Numbered from the stretch's first letter, positions 45,841-57,945 are shown. The stretch is DNA of 64,000 bases from Crotophaga sulcirostris (GCA_013397455.1 VYZB01000146.1:1013069-1077068), one strand, 5' to 3'. Numbers and translations: made by a program. The notes: generated by a model from the sequence alone, not told the origin.

Positions 45841-46010
45841 ATTAATATGCACATCAAGAATCTGAAAAGATGGGATGACATCCCATTGCTATTTAAGTGA
45901 CGGCACGAGCTCCCGTGAACATTGGCGTGACCAGAATTTCATCAACCACTGCTACTCAGCTGTCACAAGCTATCTTCACATTGCACTGCAGGCCTATGAG
46001 TTGCAGTCAA
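45841..46010. promoter_or_regulatory. Candidate regulatory block with a perfect palindrome
   Basis: It contains TGGGATGACATCCCA (45871-45885), a perfect 7-1-7 inverted repeat, near TTAATATGCACATC and GCTATTTAAGTGACGG. The block has mixed A/T and CpG content and is neither coding nor repeat-like. Function is inferred only. Confidence 0.3.
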
Positions 46011-47150
46011 CGGCATTTCGAGGAAATGGAAAACACAGTTAAAACTTGTTAAATCTTGTCCATATCAATCTCTTAAAAAATACTTAGTCCTAGTAGATTT
46101 ACATGCTGAATGAGGTTTCATAAAAAACTTTTGAAGTACGTTTCTTTTCCTGCCTTCTTTGGGATGGAACACTACCCACAGGATGTTTTTAATACTGGTT
46201 ATATTTGCATGAATACCTGTGCTTTGTTTCATTGAACCTTATGTTTTGCTGCCCATGCATTTAAACATAAAATAACAGAATATTCCATTATTTCCATGGC
46301 ATTTGTCTGTGGTGTTACTGGCTGTGCTTTGGGTATGGTCTCAGCAGAAGAAATGAAATAAAACAAATAGAAGAAAACAAAGCAGCATTTCAATTTGTTT
46401 AACTAAAGTGGAGCATCTAGGCAGCAGTGATGTAGTTTTCATAGCTGCCGAGCACTTCAGCTTTCACCAAAGTCATATATGGGCTCCAGTATGCGTGACA
46501 GGCATCTAGCTTTTGGTAACAGGATTTGGAAACGCCACTCAAAGGTTCCCATTGCTGTCCAAATGTCCTGAGCAATGAGCACAAAAGAAATGCAGAAAAT
46601 ATGAAACACCAGAAGAATAGATTTTCTTCTAATTCCCCATTTGATAGGTGCAGGGTTTCGTGCCACCCTAGTGACACTACTGTCTTCACAGGACGCATAA
46701 AATGCTGTCAGAACAATCACCTACTGAAGACCTCCCTCAACCCTACCATAGGCCAAGTGAATTATGTTTGCCCTCCCACTCACAAACCCAGAGAGACAAA
46801 TTTGTAGTTGGTCACACTTAGGCAGTGTACATTCAAGCATCTGTTACACAGTTAAAAATGTGGTTTTGACACCAAGGCGTTTGACAACAGTGAATGTCCA
46901 ACACTCAGGAGGTGGTGTGGCAATGCTGTCGGTCTGTAAAAGCCCTCCCTGCCCTACCCCTGCTGTTTCAGTGGCTGAGATCCCTGGATTAGAGGGACTT
47001 GCTGGTTTTCACTAACGCACCTCCCCTCTGACCCACACCATTTTGGTTACCCAAATGTCACCCCCTCCCTGCAGGAGGTAGGTGGGTGCTGCCAGCTCTA
47101 TCAAATTGCAGGGTGTGAACAAAGGACCATGAGGAACTGGAATGAGATCA
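46011..47150. other. Intergenic; nothing recognised
   Basis: This is AT-rich to mixed DNA. The frames at 46417-46807 on both strands overlap each other and have no recognisable product. Confidence 0.5.
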
Positions 47151-47159
47151 CCAAATCCA

Positions 47160-47225
47160 TTTGATTTATTTGGGATTTGAGCCTAGGTCTTCTGGGTGAA
47201 AGTGAGTGCGTTAACCCACTGTGGG
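47160..47225 (+). mobile_element. MIR-like or tRNA-derived SINE remnant
   Basis: GGGATTTGAGCCTAGGTCTT followed by an AGTGCGTTAACCCACTGTG-type end matches the order of the MIR-family consensus near its 3' half. It is short and old, and identification rests on recalled consensus. Confidence 0.45.
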
Positions 47226-48850
47226 AGTTAATTCCTTGCCTAGTCATTATTCAGGCATCATTAAAGTATGCATTGTACTGGAGGTCAAATCAGATTACTC
47301 TAAAGAATTTGGAATGGGAAAAATGCTGGGGGTTTTTCATCAGCCTAAGTGTTTGGCTATCTCAGTGTTTAGCTATTTATACTGTGCCTGTCACTGTGGC
47401 ATGTCACTGTGTAAACAAAGGGATGCTCTAAATCTCTTATTATTTTAATGGCATTAATGTTTTTCAGCTGGGGAAAAAAGAAAATCATTTCCCCCTGGAA
47501 GATAACAGAGTAAGTGGTTTAACGTAAACAGCAGCTCTGGGAAAACGGCTCTTAAAGGCTCACCCAGGCAGAACGGTCCCACAGCTCCGCATCGGCTGGC
47601 ACCAACAGCCGCCCAGTTGCACCTGGAGAAGTTGCTACCCACACCCTCTGCTAATGTCAGGGACAAGCCCCCGCTGCTGCAGGAAGGGCTACCCTGCGAC
47701 AGCAACAATGTAAAGTAGAATGACAGCCTGGATTTATTTAACACTTAAAGAGAGAACGGGGAGCAGCACTGCGTGACTCTAAGCTCTCATGCGTGAGTGT
47801 AACTTTGAGCAGAGTTCTCCTCTGCAGAGGTAAGCTGGGTGCCTTGTTCAAATCATATGCTCTGGCACCAGGGGGGAGAAGCGACACATGGGCTGGATCA
47901 AGGAGTCTTCTTTTCTTGGCGATTCACAAAGATACAAGTTGTAATTGCAGATCCAGACATATGCTGCCCTTATCACAGAAAAGAAAAATGCTAGGATAAT
48001 AGCTCCATGCTGGAGGGGGATCAGCAAGGCAGAAGCAGGAGCAAACGAGGGGCCCAAGGATTCAGATCCCACCCTGGAGAAATCTGCCAGCTTTCTGCTT
48101 GTGACAGCAAGGGGAGAGGACCTGGAAACTGGAAGAAAGTTGAAAACCAGATAGAATTCGTCTGCAACTGTAAAATAAGATGAGAGGCCCCCGTGGGATC
48201 ACATGAAGGCTCGGGAGGAAGGTAAATACTGAGATTATTTTAGTGCTGAGAGAGAGTGCTAGGAGAGTCTTGGTGCCTGGCACAGTCCTATGAGGAAGAG
48301 AGAGGAAGGGTGAGAGCACCAGCTGGCTGTCCTGGGGATGACAGGCAAAGAACTCTCCTAAGGCTGAAAGAGGCCTCCAGAAATTTTAACCTGTGGGGTT
48401 TCATGTGGAAATAAGGCTTAGGTGATCTATTAGCTCCTTCTCCTGAACTTTCTGACCAGCTTGATGAAGGTGATGTTCTCAAAAATGTTCAGTTACCATA
48501 GTCCAGCTCCTTTGTGCAAACAAGCATCCCAGAAGGAAAGGTAAGCCCAGAGCCGCAGGAACTCAGGTGCAGCATTAGCTTGGTGCCATGAAGGAGAGGG
48601 TTTTTATGAACACCACAGCTGCAAAAGGAGCACTGCAGAAGCAAAATGAAGAATTGCTAAAGGGAGCACATTAGACATGGGGTAATCCAGGAGCAGGACA
48701 CATAGTTGTTAAGGATTTAAGGATTAATCTGAAATTTCTATGAGTTTCTCCATCCAGGGACTGGAACACGTTTCTGTACTTTGAAATCAACAAGGGGCCA
48801 CGCGTCCTGAGCAGAGGACTCAACACAAGCCCCACACTTGAGGAGTTTAG
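47226..48850. other. Intergenic; nothing recognised
   Basis: This is mixed-composition DNA. The stretch at 47226-47330 next to the SINE remnant is A/T-rich and could be regulatory. The rest holds only short unsupported frames. Confidence 0.45.
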
Positions 48851-48861
48851 GGGACATCAGA

Positions 48862-48910
48862 GATGTACTGAGCTGCACTGAGATATACTGTACTGAGATG
48901 TACTGAGATG
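48862..48910. repeat. Short imperfect tandem repeat of about 10 bp
   Basis: Variants of GTACTGAGAT recur about five times. It is low-complexity and non-coding. Confidence 0.7.
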
Positions 48911-49041
48911 CTGTGCCCAGAAAGATCTCTCTCCTGCCATCCTTGCCACTCTTCACATGTGAGGGGGTGAGATAAATTGGAAGTCTTCTCTTGGCACTTC
49001 CAGCCCCCCTGGCTATGAATCTGATACAGAGCTGAAAGAGT

Positions 49042-49158
49042 GCCCTCAGACACATGGTGTGGATGTTGGGATTGTCCTATGCAGGGATAGGAGTTGGACT
49101 CAATGATCCTTGTGGGTCCCTTCAAACTCAGGTCATTCTGTGATTCTGTGATTCTGCA
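49042..49158 (+). mobile_element. CR1 LINE 3' tip
   Basis: It runs from CACATGGTGTGGATGTTGGG through AGGAGTTGGACTCAATGATC to a terminal TTCTGTGATTCTGTGATTCT. This is a CR1 subfamily different from the 38.5 kb copy but the same type as the interrupted copy at 56983-57545. Confidence 0.85.
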
Positions 49159-50214
49159 AGTGTATAGCCAAAATGTATGTGTTCCTGGCCACCAGCGCAG
49201 GGAGCAAAGACCAGTAAACACCAGACAAGGATCCAAGCTACTTCATTTGTGTTTCAACCCATCATGCAGGGGGCTGGCTCTGCGTGTTAAAGGAGAGAAT
49301 AAAATTGTGTCCTCTATTGCTAAATATCCTGGTTCGGATGATATTTTCACCTTGCAGTAAGGGATCCTGAAATCACAGCGATTAGATCAACTTCCTGAAG
49401 TGGAAATTATTTGGTGCATGGAGTCCCAAAGCTGAAAACCACTTTGTGTCATGTCATGGATGGTCCTACTCTTGCACACATCTGGATTTCACCCAAGACT
49501 GATCTGTGCCCTCAGTGGGAACAAGAATCATCTAGCAACTATGTGCTTCTATACACAGAAACATGCAAAACTGGGGGCAATCACATACTGGAATGCCACA
49601 GGTCTGGGTACTGGGGCAACCTGGAAAAGTGTCCTTTGTGGCTGCTTTTGCCTTCTCCACAAACTCATCTGGACCAGCCCCTCGTTGTCTATGCCTTCCT
49701 TGACCTAGTTGCCTTGTAGCTCTTGTATAGCACTTTTGCAGGATACCAGCAGGAGTCTCCTAGCCTAGCAACTTCTCCCCATGCTATGTGGTGGCATTTG
49801 GGGCTGACATCCCACAAGTGGAAGGACAGGAGGCTTGTGAGCCAACACATCTCTTTGGGGCAGGACCACTGACATGCAAATATATGCTGATCAGCATGGC
49901 TTTGTTTTTCCAGTAGTGTGGACTCATTTACAAGGCAAACTAGGATGATTTCATTCCTGTGGTGTTAAGTGTGCCTGCTTTGCCTGCCTGCTTCTGCCTG
50001 GAAGGTTGATGGGGTCCCAAATTTGGCAATAATCAGTCTGTACTTACTGTGGGAGGGTGGGAATGGGAGATGCTGCCCCATTTTCCTGTAGGGGTGAGGC
50101 TGCCTGAGAGGGACCTAAATGTGCTTGATGCTGGCTGGGCGTACCCAAGGGTACGGGAAAGCAAGGATCCCACTGACAGTCTGCCCTGGACATTTGTTGG
50201 ACCATTCATTTTTG
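49159..50214. other. Intergenic; nothing recognised
   Basis: Mixed-composition DNA with overlapping short frames (for example 49411-49719) lacking recognisable motifs. Confidence 0.5.
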
Positions 50215-50600
50215 TTTTCAATGTTAAAGAAATATTACAAGAGAATTACACTGGGGTTTACTAATTTAACCTCTGATGGCGCCCATTTAACACCTCGGTG
50301 GAAGACTGTGGTGCTTACCTCTTGTTCTCCTGTGGCAGCAGTATCTAGTGATATTTTTTAAAAGACAACTGGGGCAGAAGTGATGTTTATGCTGTGAAAT
50401 AGGTCAAACGTGATGCGACACCTTATCTGTTTAGCTGTGAACCCCACCATTGCTAGTCGGCCTCTCTATTGATTATCTGACGGTTCTGAAATGCTCCTGA
50501 AACCTTTGCCTGTTGTCTTCTATAATTGCATTAAGGAGTTAGCACTGGCCCTATGTCCTTTTAGCTTGCAGGATCTAATTATTGTTTCTCATTTCTATAA
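50215..50600. promoter_or_regulatory. Candidate conserved non-coding block(s)
   Basis: Two compact sub-blocks (about 50215-50310 and 50395-50600) are neither repeat-like nor coding. They contain T-box-like TTTAACACCTCGG, a nuclear-receptor-like AGGTCAAACGTG and homeobox-like ATAATTGCATTAAGG. The motif mix suggests enhancers, but this is inference without alignment. Confidence 0.35.
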
Positions 50601-52470
50601 CCCAGGAAAAGAGAGGGCCATCTTAATGCACAGATGGCCTGTGATTTACATCAGCAGCCATGGGGTTAGGGACCATCCCAGCAGAGAAAGCATGCTAGCC
50701 TTTCTTTTATTGAATTGTCTGTGAATGATGTGTAGTCAAAATCCCAGCCACCTGTGGTCATTAAAGATCCAGTGATGCTTTTTGCAGGACTAACATTCAC
50801 ATCCTAAGCACATTCAAGGGTATATGTGTGTATATGTGTAAATACGCTCCAGCTTCCTAAATCCGACTCCCTGATTAATTGTAAGAAAGAGGCATTATCT
50901 CTTTGCTGCCCTGAGTTTTCCTGTGATCTTATTCAACTGTAGGCAATCAGATAGTTACTGCATATCTCTCTAGAGCTGCCAGCATTTCTGCTGTGAATTC
51001 AGGAGATCCAAACCCGTTCTTTCAGTAAGTGCCTGGGAACGGTGCTTACTGCCTTGAGAAGGGCTCCTCAGTCCTGCAGGCATTTTTATGAGGCTGTAAA
51101 ATGTCCCTGAGTCTGGTAAAGACTGAAATGTTCACAAAACAAAATAAATAAATAAATAAATAAGAACACACCTTAAAGCTCACCTTAAATCACTGGATTT
51201 GTATGCAAGATTAAAACTGCTGGGGAGGAAGCTTGGCTCTGACAACAGCAACAGTGCAGCCGTGTCATGAGTAGTGCTTTGTGGCATTGGGTGGAAATGT
51301 CTGGAAGAGACACCAAACACATGCAGGCTTGTTCGTCCCCTAATTGCATGAATTTTATTGAGGAATACACAAAATGAGTGCTTAAAATTAGATTCTGAGA
51401 GCTCTTGCTTAAATGAAGAGACTGTCAATATTTGCAGAGCGATGCTTGGGCTCACCCAGACGGTATCTGAGTACATTGCACTTGAATGGCTGAATACATG
51501 GAGCATTCTCTTCCCTTTCTCTGCTTAATGAAAAACAAAATGGGGAGAGCCTGATTTTGCTTTTCAGATTCATTACATTAATGTTTTTTCCAGATGTTTC
51601 CAAACTCGGTCTTGACTTTTCAGCAACTACTTCAAATAGCAGACTCAGCACAATGGCATGTACTGTCTTAAGACTGTATGAAACACAAAACAAAAGGGGG
51701 TGGAAAAAAGGACGTTTTTTCCCCAAAAATGTTGTAGGTTTCTGCTTCTCTAATCTCCCTCCCTTTCTTTCTGGGTTTTCAGATGAAATACCCAGAGCAG
51801 ACATTGACTGGTTCCGGAAGCAGAACAGGAGTGTGTTGCCTGAAGGCTGAATTGAATTGTAACACAGTGTGATCTCGCCAGGACGGCTGAGTAAAGCATC
51901 CCATACAGCACTACCATTTCTTGCACTTTTATCACAGAGAAATCATAATTTTTAAGCTGTTGGGCAATATCAACCCAGGTGGTTCATGTCTCTTTGTGAA
52001 TTTTTTATTTCACTTTGCTGGAATAGCAGGGCGTGAGAGCCTGCTTCGAGGCAATTTCAGAATTCTCAGGTAGGACCAAACTCTGTTGGATCCATAGTGC
52101 TGCAACCTCAAAGTAATCACAATGAAGGCTCCTGCCTTCTAATCTTTCTGCGCTCAAAGCATTTCTTATCCATCTCCGACTTCTGATCCCCTTGATGTCT
52201 CTAGCTTTTGCAGGCAGTTATCTGCCCTCTCTTGCAAAACCTCCCCCGTCTCTGTCTCCCAGATGACAGGGTGGATGATTCCCACCACAGTCGGTTGGAA
52301 GTCTTGTACTCCACAGTCAGTACAGTTGCTTCCCTGCCTCATTGCATCCACCGTCTTGCACCTGCCTTGTTGGGTACCTCTGCTGAAAACAGCAAGAGCA
52401 TGGACATGGTTCACATAACAGCACTCCCCATCACTTCTATCTAGATTTTCATTTACTAAAAGACTCATAA
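50601..52470. other. Intergenic; one (AAAT)n microsatellite
   Basis: A simple AAAT repeat spans about 51138-51164. Other open frames, such as 51409-51804 (minus) and 51557-51850 (plus), overlap on opposite strands and have no recognised product. Confidence 0.55.
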
Positions 52471-52475
52471 GACTC

Positions 52476-52595
52476 CAAGTACTTTATAAAACAGGCTGAA
52501 CATTATTATCTTCCCCATACAGCTGAGGAAACTACAGCTCAGGTGTTTGCTAAAAGTCACATCACACGAGAACCTTGATTTCCATTTTCCTGAAC
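52476..52595 (+). mobile_element. MIR SINE (ancient)
   Basis: The phrase ATTATTATCTTCCCCATACA, then GCTGAGGAAACTACAGCTCA, then TGCTAAAAGTCACATCACAC follows the MIR core and 3' consensus in order (ATTATTATCCCCATTTTACA, GATGAGGAAACTGAGGC, TGCCCAAGGTCACACAGC). MIRs predate the bird-mammal split and are sparse in bird genomes. Confidence 0.72.
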
Positions 52596-55500
52596 TGATG
52601 TCAAGGCCGTGGCAACATGATGCATTCACCAGTTCCCCCATTTCTTCACACAGCAGGTCCCTGAATGTGAGGTGGTGTTCCCCACCCTGGGATTACTCGC
52701 TGGCTCATCCCTGAGGTCAGGGGATATGATTTCCAACCCTAATTTCCTTGAACAAACCATCCATAAAAGCAGAAGTATCTGACAGATTTGGTCTGGTGCA
52801 GACTGTTCAGTGCAAATCTTAATGCAAATAAGAGAAATGTCAGTGCTAAAAGAAAGAGAGTATTTGGGAAAAGAAAATTCAAAAATCTTGTGCTGTTTTG
52901 TGGCATTTGTGCATAAAATAATGAGACCAAATATATCACCATTGGATTTGAGCCAGATAAGTTCATAACGTCTAATCCAGCTGGTGGATCATGACTCCCT
53001 TCATTATTTAAAGCAGTGCTGTGGGAAAAGACACACAGCAAAGCTAAGAAGATGGTGCTTGAGCTGCCATACTCCTGGCAGCTGAACAAATGCAGCGTGC
53101 GTTTTCTCACACCAGCAGGGAGAGGAAAGGAAAACGTGGAGCTAACAAGGAGCCCAGCATCCCCTCACAACACAGACTGAGCCTCACCCGCTGCCATCAT
53201 CTCCCCTGCAGTCTGGCTCTGTTTGTCTCAAGTGACAGTATTTCCCTCCTCCTCCTGACCACAGTCCTGGGGTTGGTAAGGTAGTGTGACACCCAGCCAG
53301 GAGAAGGCTGCGCTGGAGAAGATGGGTCCATCCGGCTCTTCAGCCTATCTCTCCGATGCCAGGAGACAGGCGGTAAGCACTTCCCTTGCAATGCTTCCCC
53401 TAAGTACGCTCCTCCGAAGATCAGGGATGGAGCCAGAGGTGATAACTTCACACAGAACAGCCCTTCAGCAATGTAGTTTCTTCTCTCAGTTCACCCAGTC
53501 TCCCATGCAAACATTCTGGGTCATGATATTGGTGTGGAGATCATGTCTTGGTTGCATCCTCTTGCAATATCCTCAGCTGTCTTCTGTCCTGATCTCCATG
53601 TCCCTCCTATGCTTCTGCCTCTGTGCTTGTGCCTCCTCTGTGACTCAACTGATGGGGCTTTCGAGGTTCTGGCACTGTTGATGTGGGGACAGCCTATAGG
53701 CCCCACTGCAAGCCTGTCCCTGCACCAGTTCCCCTGCCAGCCCTGCAGACCCCCTTTGCTGGAGCTGTCAGACGTTGCCCCAGAGCTGCCAGCATGTCCC
53801 CATCCCCAGATGCTGTGCAGATGCCTCTGGTAGCTTTCAGCTCTGAGAGCTGTCATGCTGCCTTGAGTATAAGATGATGTTTTTCAAGCCATGAGTGCTG
53901 CAGGTCCAGCATGGTTGCTGTGACAGGGAGGACACGAGTGCTCTGCCTAACTCAGGGCATGTGGCTTGGCTCAGAAGTGGCCATGTGTGTATCTGCATCT
54001 TTTGGTATAATTGTGAGGAGATTGATCATGGTGCAATGGCATTGGCACACATGACTCTGCTTCTCTTCCTCCATACTTTAGTTCTTCAGCCTTTCTTTGC
54101 CTGTTTTGGAAGTGGCTTTCTGTGGAAAAAATATAATTACACCCTTGCTTCATTGCTTACGATACATAGCTGCTAGGACAAAGCAATTTTTATTTTTCTA
54201 GGTAAAACTAAAAAAGATATCCTGGTCATGACATTTGTTTTCCCTCTGAGGTTTGTTTTCCAGGAACGTTGATTCTTGTCTCTGAGAGCTCGTCGGGTAC
54301 CTTGGAGAACTTGGCACTTGTCAGCGTTGTCCTTAATTGATGCATCAACAGGGCTGTCGCGTCTCTCAAGCATCTCCCAAATGTATGAGGTACACAGATA
54401 TAAACAAAAGCTTGAGGCACAACCAAAAGCACAAAAATATGATTAAGTAACTTCCTTGCAAATCAATTTTCACCTGCTTTTTTTCCTCTGCTGTCTCAAT
54501 CTGACAAGCTCCTCTGTCATTCATCCAGGCTTCCAAGAAAAAAAGCAGGGCAAGACAAACATTACCTTCTACAGGAAGAAAACAAATTGACTCCTTTTTG
54601 TATTGCAGGTGAATTTTCACAGTTCTCCTTCACACAAAACAAAGAGTACTACGTTATCTATATATTTGTACATCTGCATCTGAGTCTTGGAGCTCAAACA
54701 AGAGGAGATAAAGAGCAGGAAACAGTAATAACTTTATTGAAGCGCTGGGTGTTTTGGCAGATGGGTGGAGAATGAGGAAGGACTAGAGAGGTAAAACAGT
54801 CCATAAACACGTAGAAATGAGTGTGGCGCTTTCACAGTGTGCTCAACTGCTGCCAGGGGATGGGTTGCCTGGAAGGCAAACATTGACTGCAGGCTGAGCT
54901 CAGGAGGCAATCATCTGGGGCAACACCTTTGGGTGGAAGGAGCAAAGGCCAGGTCTGGACCTTGGGAAGACTAGGAAGGGCAGCAGGATGCTGCCTGCTC
55001 AAAGGAGGCTGAGCAGCAGAGCCCTGAGGCTCGGGGAGCTGAGAGTCTGGCTGGGCACTAGCTCCGGGACCGTGGTTGCTGCTGGCCCTGCAGCTGAAGA
55101 AGTGCATGTTTTGCTGAGGCAATTTGGGAGGCCCACTAGGCTGCCACTTTCCTCAGGCTCCCAAATCTCGAAACACACATACTTCGAGGTCCCCCAAGAC
55201 AATCAGTAAACCTCCTCGCTCTCTTGGGAGGGAAATGCATCTCACAGGTGCCGTCCAGAGGTGAGCAAGGGCCCAAATATTGCTGCTGACTCATGTGCAA
55301 GGTAGGGAAACCTGCACAAAGAACACCAGCACTTTCCCTGCCCAACAGGTCTCGTTTAAAAGCCCTTTCCCAGGAAAAGGGTGAGCACAGTAAATGCTTG
55401 CTTGCTGTGCTGAGAATCAGCACCTCTCCTGGTGGCACCTTCCCTTGCTGTCGTCTGCATGTGCTGCTCCCTCTCTGCTTCCAGCCAGCATTGAAAATAG

Positions 55501-56440
55501 CCTCTTTCTTTCCTTGTTACCATATCCTCCCTCTGTCTTCTCATTTCTAGAGCGAACAAACACAATGCTGCTGACGGTTCTTGAAAAGCCCTGTTTTCAG
55601 TAAGGCTGCCCTTGCTGGTGGTTCGGCCATGGCTGCTTGCTGATGGAGGCTCAGCGTGAAGTGGTATCAACACCCCATGCTGTGGGCGGCTGTGGCCTAG
55701 CCTGAGGATAAGGGATGTGCTTACGCCTACATGGAGGGGTGAGGCATGTGCCAGAGAAAGGCAGCAGGATCGTTGTGGCGTTACACAAACGCAGCTTGTC
55801 TACACTTTAAGGCCACTTTAGGGTTTTCCTCGAAAGGAAACCCCTCAGCTTTTACTCTCCTGCTGCTTTGCATGCAGCCCCCCACGGGCATGGGGCCCAT
55901 GGGGAGGAGGATGCAACAGGGAGGAGGGGTGGGAATGGGGACACGGAGGCCAAACAGCACATGCCACACGGGAAGAAGACAAAAGACTCTTGGAGCAAGT
56001 GGTCCCATGATTTTTACTTTTGGCCATTGTCTGAGTGTTAAAAGTTTTACAAAGTGATGGTGGCTCCCCAAGCACAAACTCTCCTGCTGTCCCGCCAGAG
56101 AAACGTGAGGTGCTGCACAGGCTTGGGTATCCAGACGCCCTACCCACCCCCAAGAAGATGTTGGATGCAGAGGCTCAGCCATGGTGTTAATTGGCCAGGC
56201 TGCCAATTACCCATTGATTTTGCAGGGTGGGGAGGGCCCCATGGGGCTCCACCTGATCATTTGTGCCAGGCCCCTGCAGGGAGCCGGATGCTGGCAGGGG
56301 GTAGGGAAAGCAGGAGACATCCTCAGGGACTTGGGACACATGATCAAATTTATTGTTTATTTTTGTCTGTCCTGAGGGCAAAGGACCCAAAGCTAAGCAC
56401 CTATGCCTACCCCCTCGGTATCCTATTGCAGAGCAAGGTG
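52596..56440. other. Intergenic; nothing recognised
   Basis: GC-rich intergenic DNA with many overlapping frames up to about 147 codons on both strands (for example 55781-56206 minus and 56054-56497 plus). Because GC-rich DNA has few stops and opposite-strand frames overlap, I do not treat these as genes. No splice-consistent exon set was recognised. Confidence 0.5.
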
Positions 56441-56449
56441 TCCTGCTCT

Positions 56450-56980
56450 AGTCTACACTGTAGAGCATTGTGTGCAGATTTGGGCGCCACAGTATAAAAA
56501 GGATGTAAAGCCACTGGGGAGTGTCCAGAGGAGGCCACAAAGCTGGTGAAGGCTTTAGAGGGGAAGCTCAAGTCACTTGGTGTGTTCAGCCCAGAGAAGA
56601 GGAGGCTAAGGGGGGAACCTTATTGCGGTTTACTGGTTCCACACAAGGGGAGGAAGAGGAGCAGGCACTCATCTCTTCTCTCTGATGACCAATGATAGGA
56701 GCTGAGTGAATGGCAGGAAGATGTGCCAGGAGAGATTTAGGTTGGGGATTAGGGGTAAATATATAGGGAAGCTCAGATCAGACATCAGGAAAAATTTCTT
56801 CACTGAAAGTGCTGTCAGGCACTGGCACAGCTGCTTAGGGAGGTGGTTGAGTCACCATCCCTGGAGGTGTTTAAGACAAGTAGATGAACCATTTAGGGAT
56901 AGGGTTTAGTAGTGGTCAGGTACAGTTGGACTCAATGATCTCAAAAGTATTTTCCAACTGAGCAGCTCTATGATTCTAAG
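56450..56980 (+). mobile_element. CR1 LINE 3' fragment (older subfamily)
   Basis: It encodes a degraded C-terminal part of ORF2 (HCVQIWAPQYKKDVK near the start, LRSDIRKNFFTESAVRHWH near 56780). It ends with the tail GCTCTATGATTCTAAG. It is immediately followed by a second CR1. Confidence 0.9.
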
Positions 56981-56982
56981 AA

Positions 56983-57545
56983 AAGTTTCTTCCCTCAGAG
57001 GGTGGTGGAGCGCTGGAACAGCTCCCCAGGGAAGCAGTCACGGCACCAAGTCTGGCAATATTCAGGAAACATTTGGGCAATGCACTCAGATACACAGTGT
57101 GAATGTTGGGGAAGAGAAGGCTCTGGGGAGACCTCATAGCAGCCTTCCAGTACCTGATGGGGCTACAGGAAAGCTGGGGAGGGACTTTCTACAAGGGCAA
57201 GTAGTGACAGGATGAGGGGGAATGGCTTTAGCCTGGAAGGGGGAAGATTTAGATTGGACATGAGGAAGAAATTCTCCACGCTGAGGGTGGTGAGGCCCTG
57301 GCACAGGTTGCCCACGGAAGCTGTGGGTGCCCCCTCCCTGGAGGTGTCCAGGTTGGAGGGGCCTGGAGCAGCCAGGTCTGGTGGGAGGTGTCCCTGCCCA
57401 TGGCAGGGGGTTGGGACTGGATGATCTTTAAGGTCTCTTCCACCAACCCAACCCAGTCTATGAGTCCATGGTTCTATGATTCTACGCAGGGACAGGAGTT
57501 GGGCTCGACGATGCTTGCGGGTCCCTTCCACCTCAGGACACTCAC
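56983..57545 (+). mobile_element. CR1 LINE split by a later CR1 insertion
   Basis: The first half (56983-57108) runs from the GGTGGTGGAGCGCTGGAACA region to TACACAGTGTGAATGTTGGG. Its continuation (AGGAGTTGGGCTCGACGATG) resumes at 57484 and runs to about 57545. The uninterrupted sister copy at 49042-49158 shows the same two pieces joined, which supports a nested insertion. Confidence 0.82.
57113..57483 (+). mobile_element. CR1 LINE 3' fragment inserted in an older CR1
   Basis: It contains the same ORF2 end as the 520 and 38522 copies (FRLDMRKKFSTLRVV, then RPWHRLPTEAVGAPSLEV) and ends in TCCATGGTTCTATGATTCTA. It lies inside the 56983-57545 element in the same orientation, so it is the younger of the two. 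Confidence 0.92.
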
Positions 57546-57559
57546 TCCATGGTGTCCCA

Positions 57560-57945
57560 GGGGCCGCACCGCGTAGCTCAGCACAGCCCCGCCCTGCTGC
57601 CCTCCTGCTCCCGCGGCGGCGCCGGAGCCCGCGGGCCCGGCTANNNNNNNNNNNNNNNNNNNNNNNNNNNNNNNNNNNNNNNNNNNNNNNNNNNNNNNNN
57701 NNNNNNNNNNNNNNNNNNNNNNNNNNNNNNNNNNNNNNNNNNNNNNNNNNNNNNNNNNNNNNNNNNNNNNNNNNNNNNNNNNNNNNNNNNNNNNNNNNNN
57801 NNNNNNNNNNNNNNNNNNNNNNNNNNNNNNNNNNNNNNNNNNNNNNNNNNNNNNNNNNNNNNNNNNNNNNNNNNNNNNNNNNNNNNNNNNNNNCGCGGTC
57901 AACGGGGAACGGGGCGAGGGAGCTGGGGGTGAACGGGGGTTTTCA
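57560..57945. promoter_or_regulatory. CpG island interrupted by a 250-base gap
   Basis: Both flanks (57560-57643 and 57894-57945) are very GC-rich with dense CpG, while the middle 57644-57893 is N. GC-rich promoters and first exons are typical of such gaps in bird assemblies. No exon can be read from the flanks, so a hidden promoter is only a possibility; a GC-rich repeat is the alternative. Confidence 0.5.

Noticed and set aside
55781..56206. 141-codon minus-strand frame, with a 147-codon plus-strand frame at 56054-56497
   Set aside because: These opposite-strand frames overlap in GC-rich DNA, have no recognisable motifs and lack splice context.
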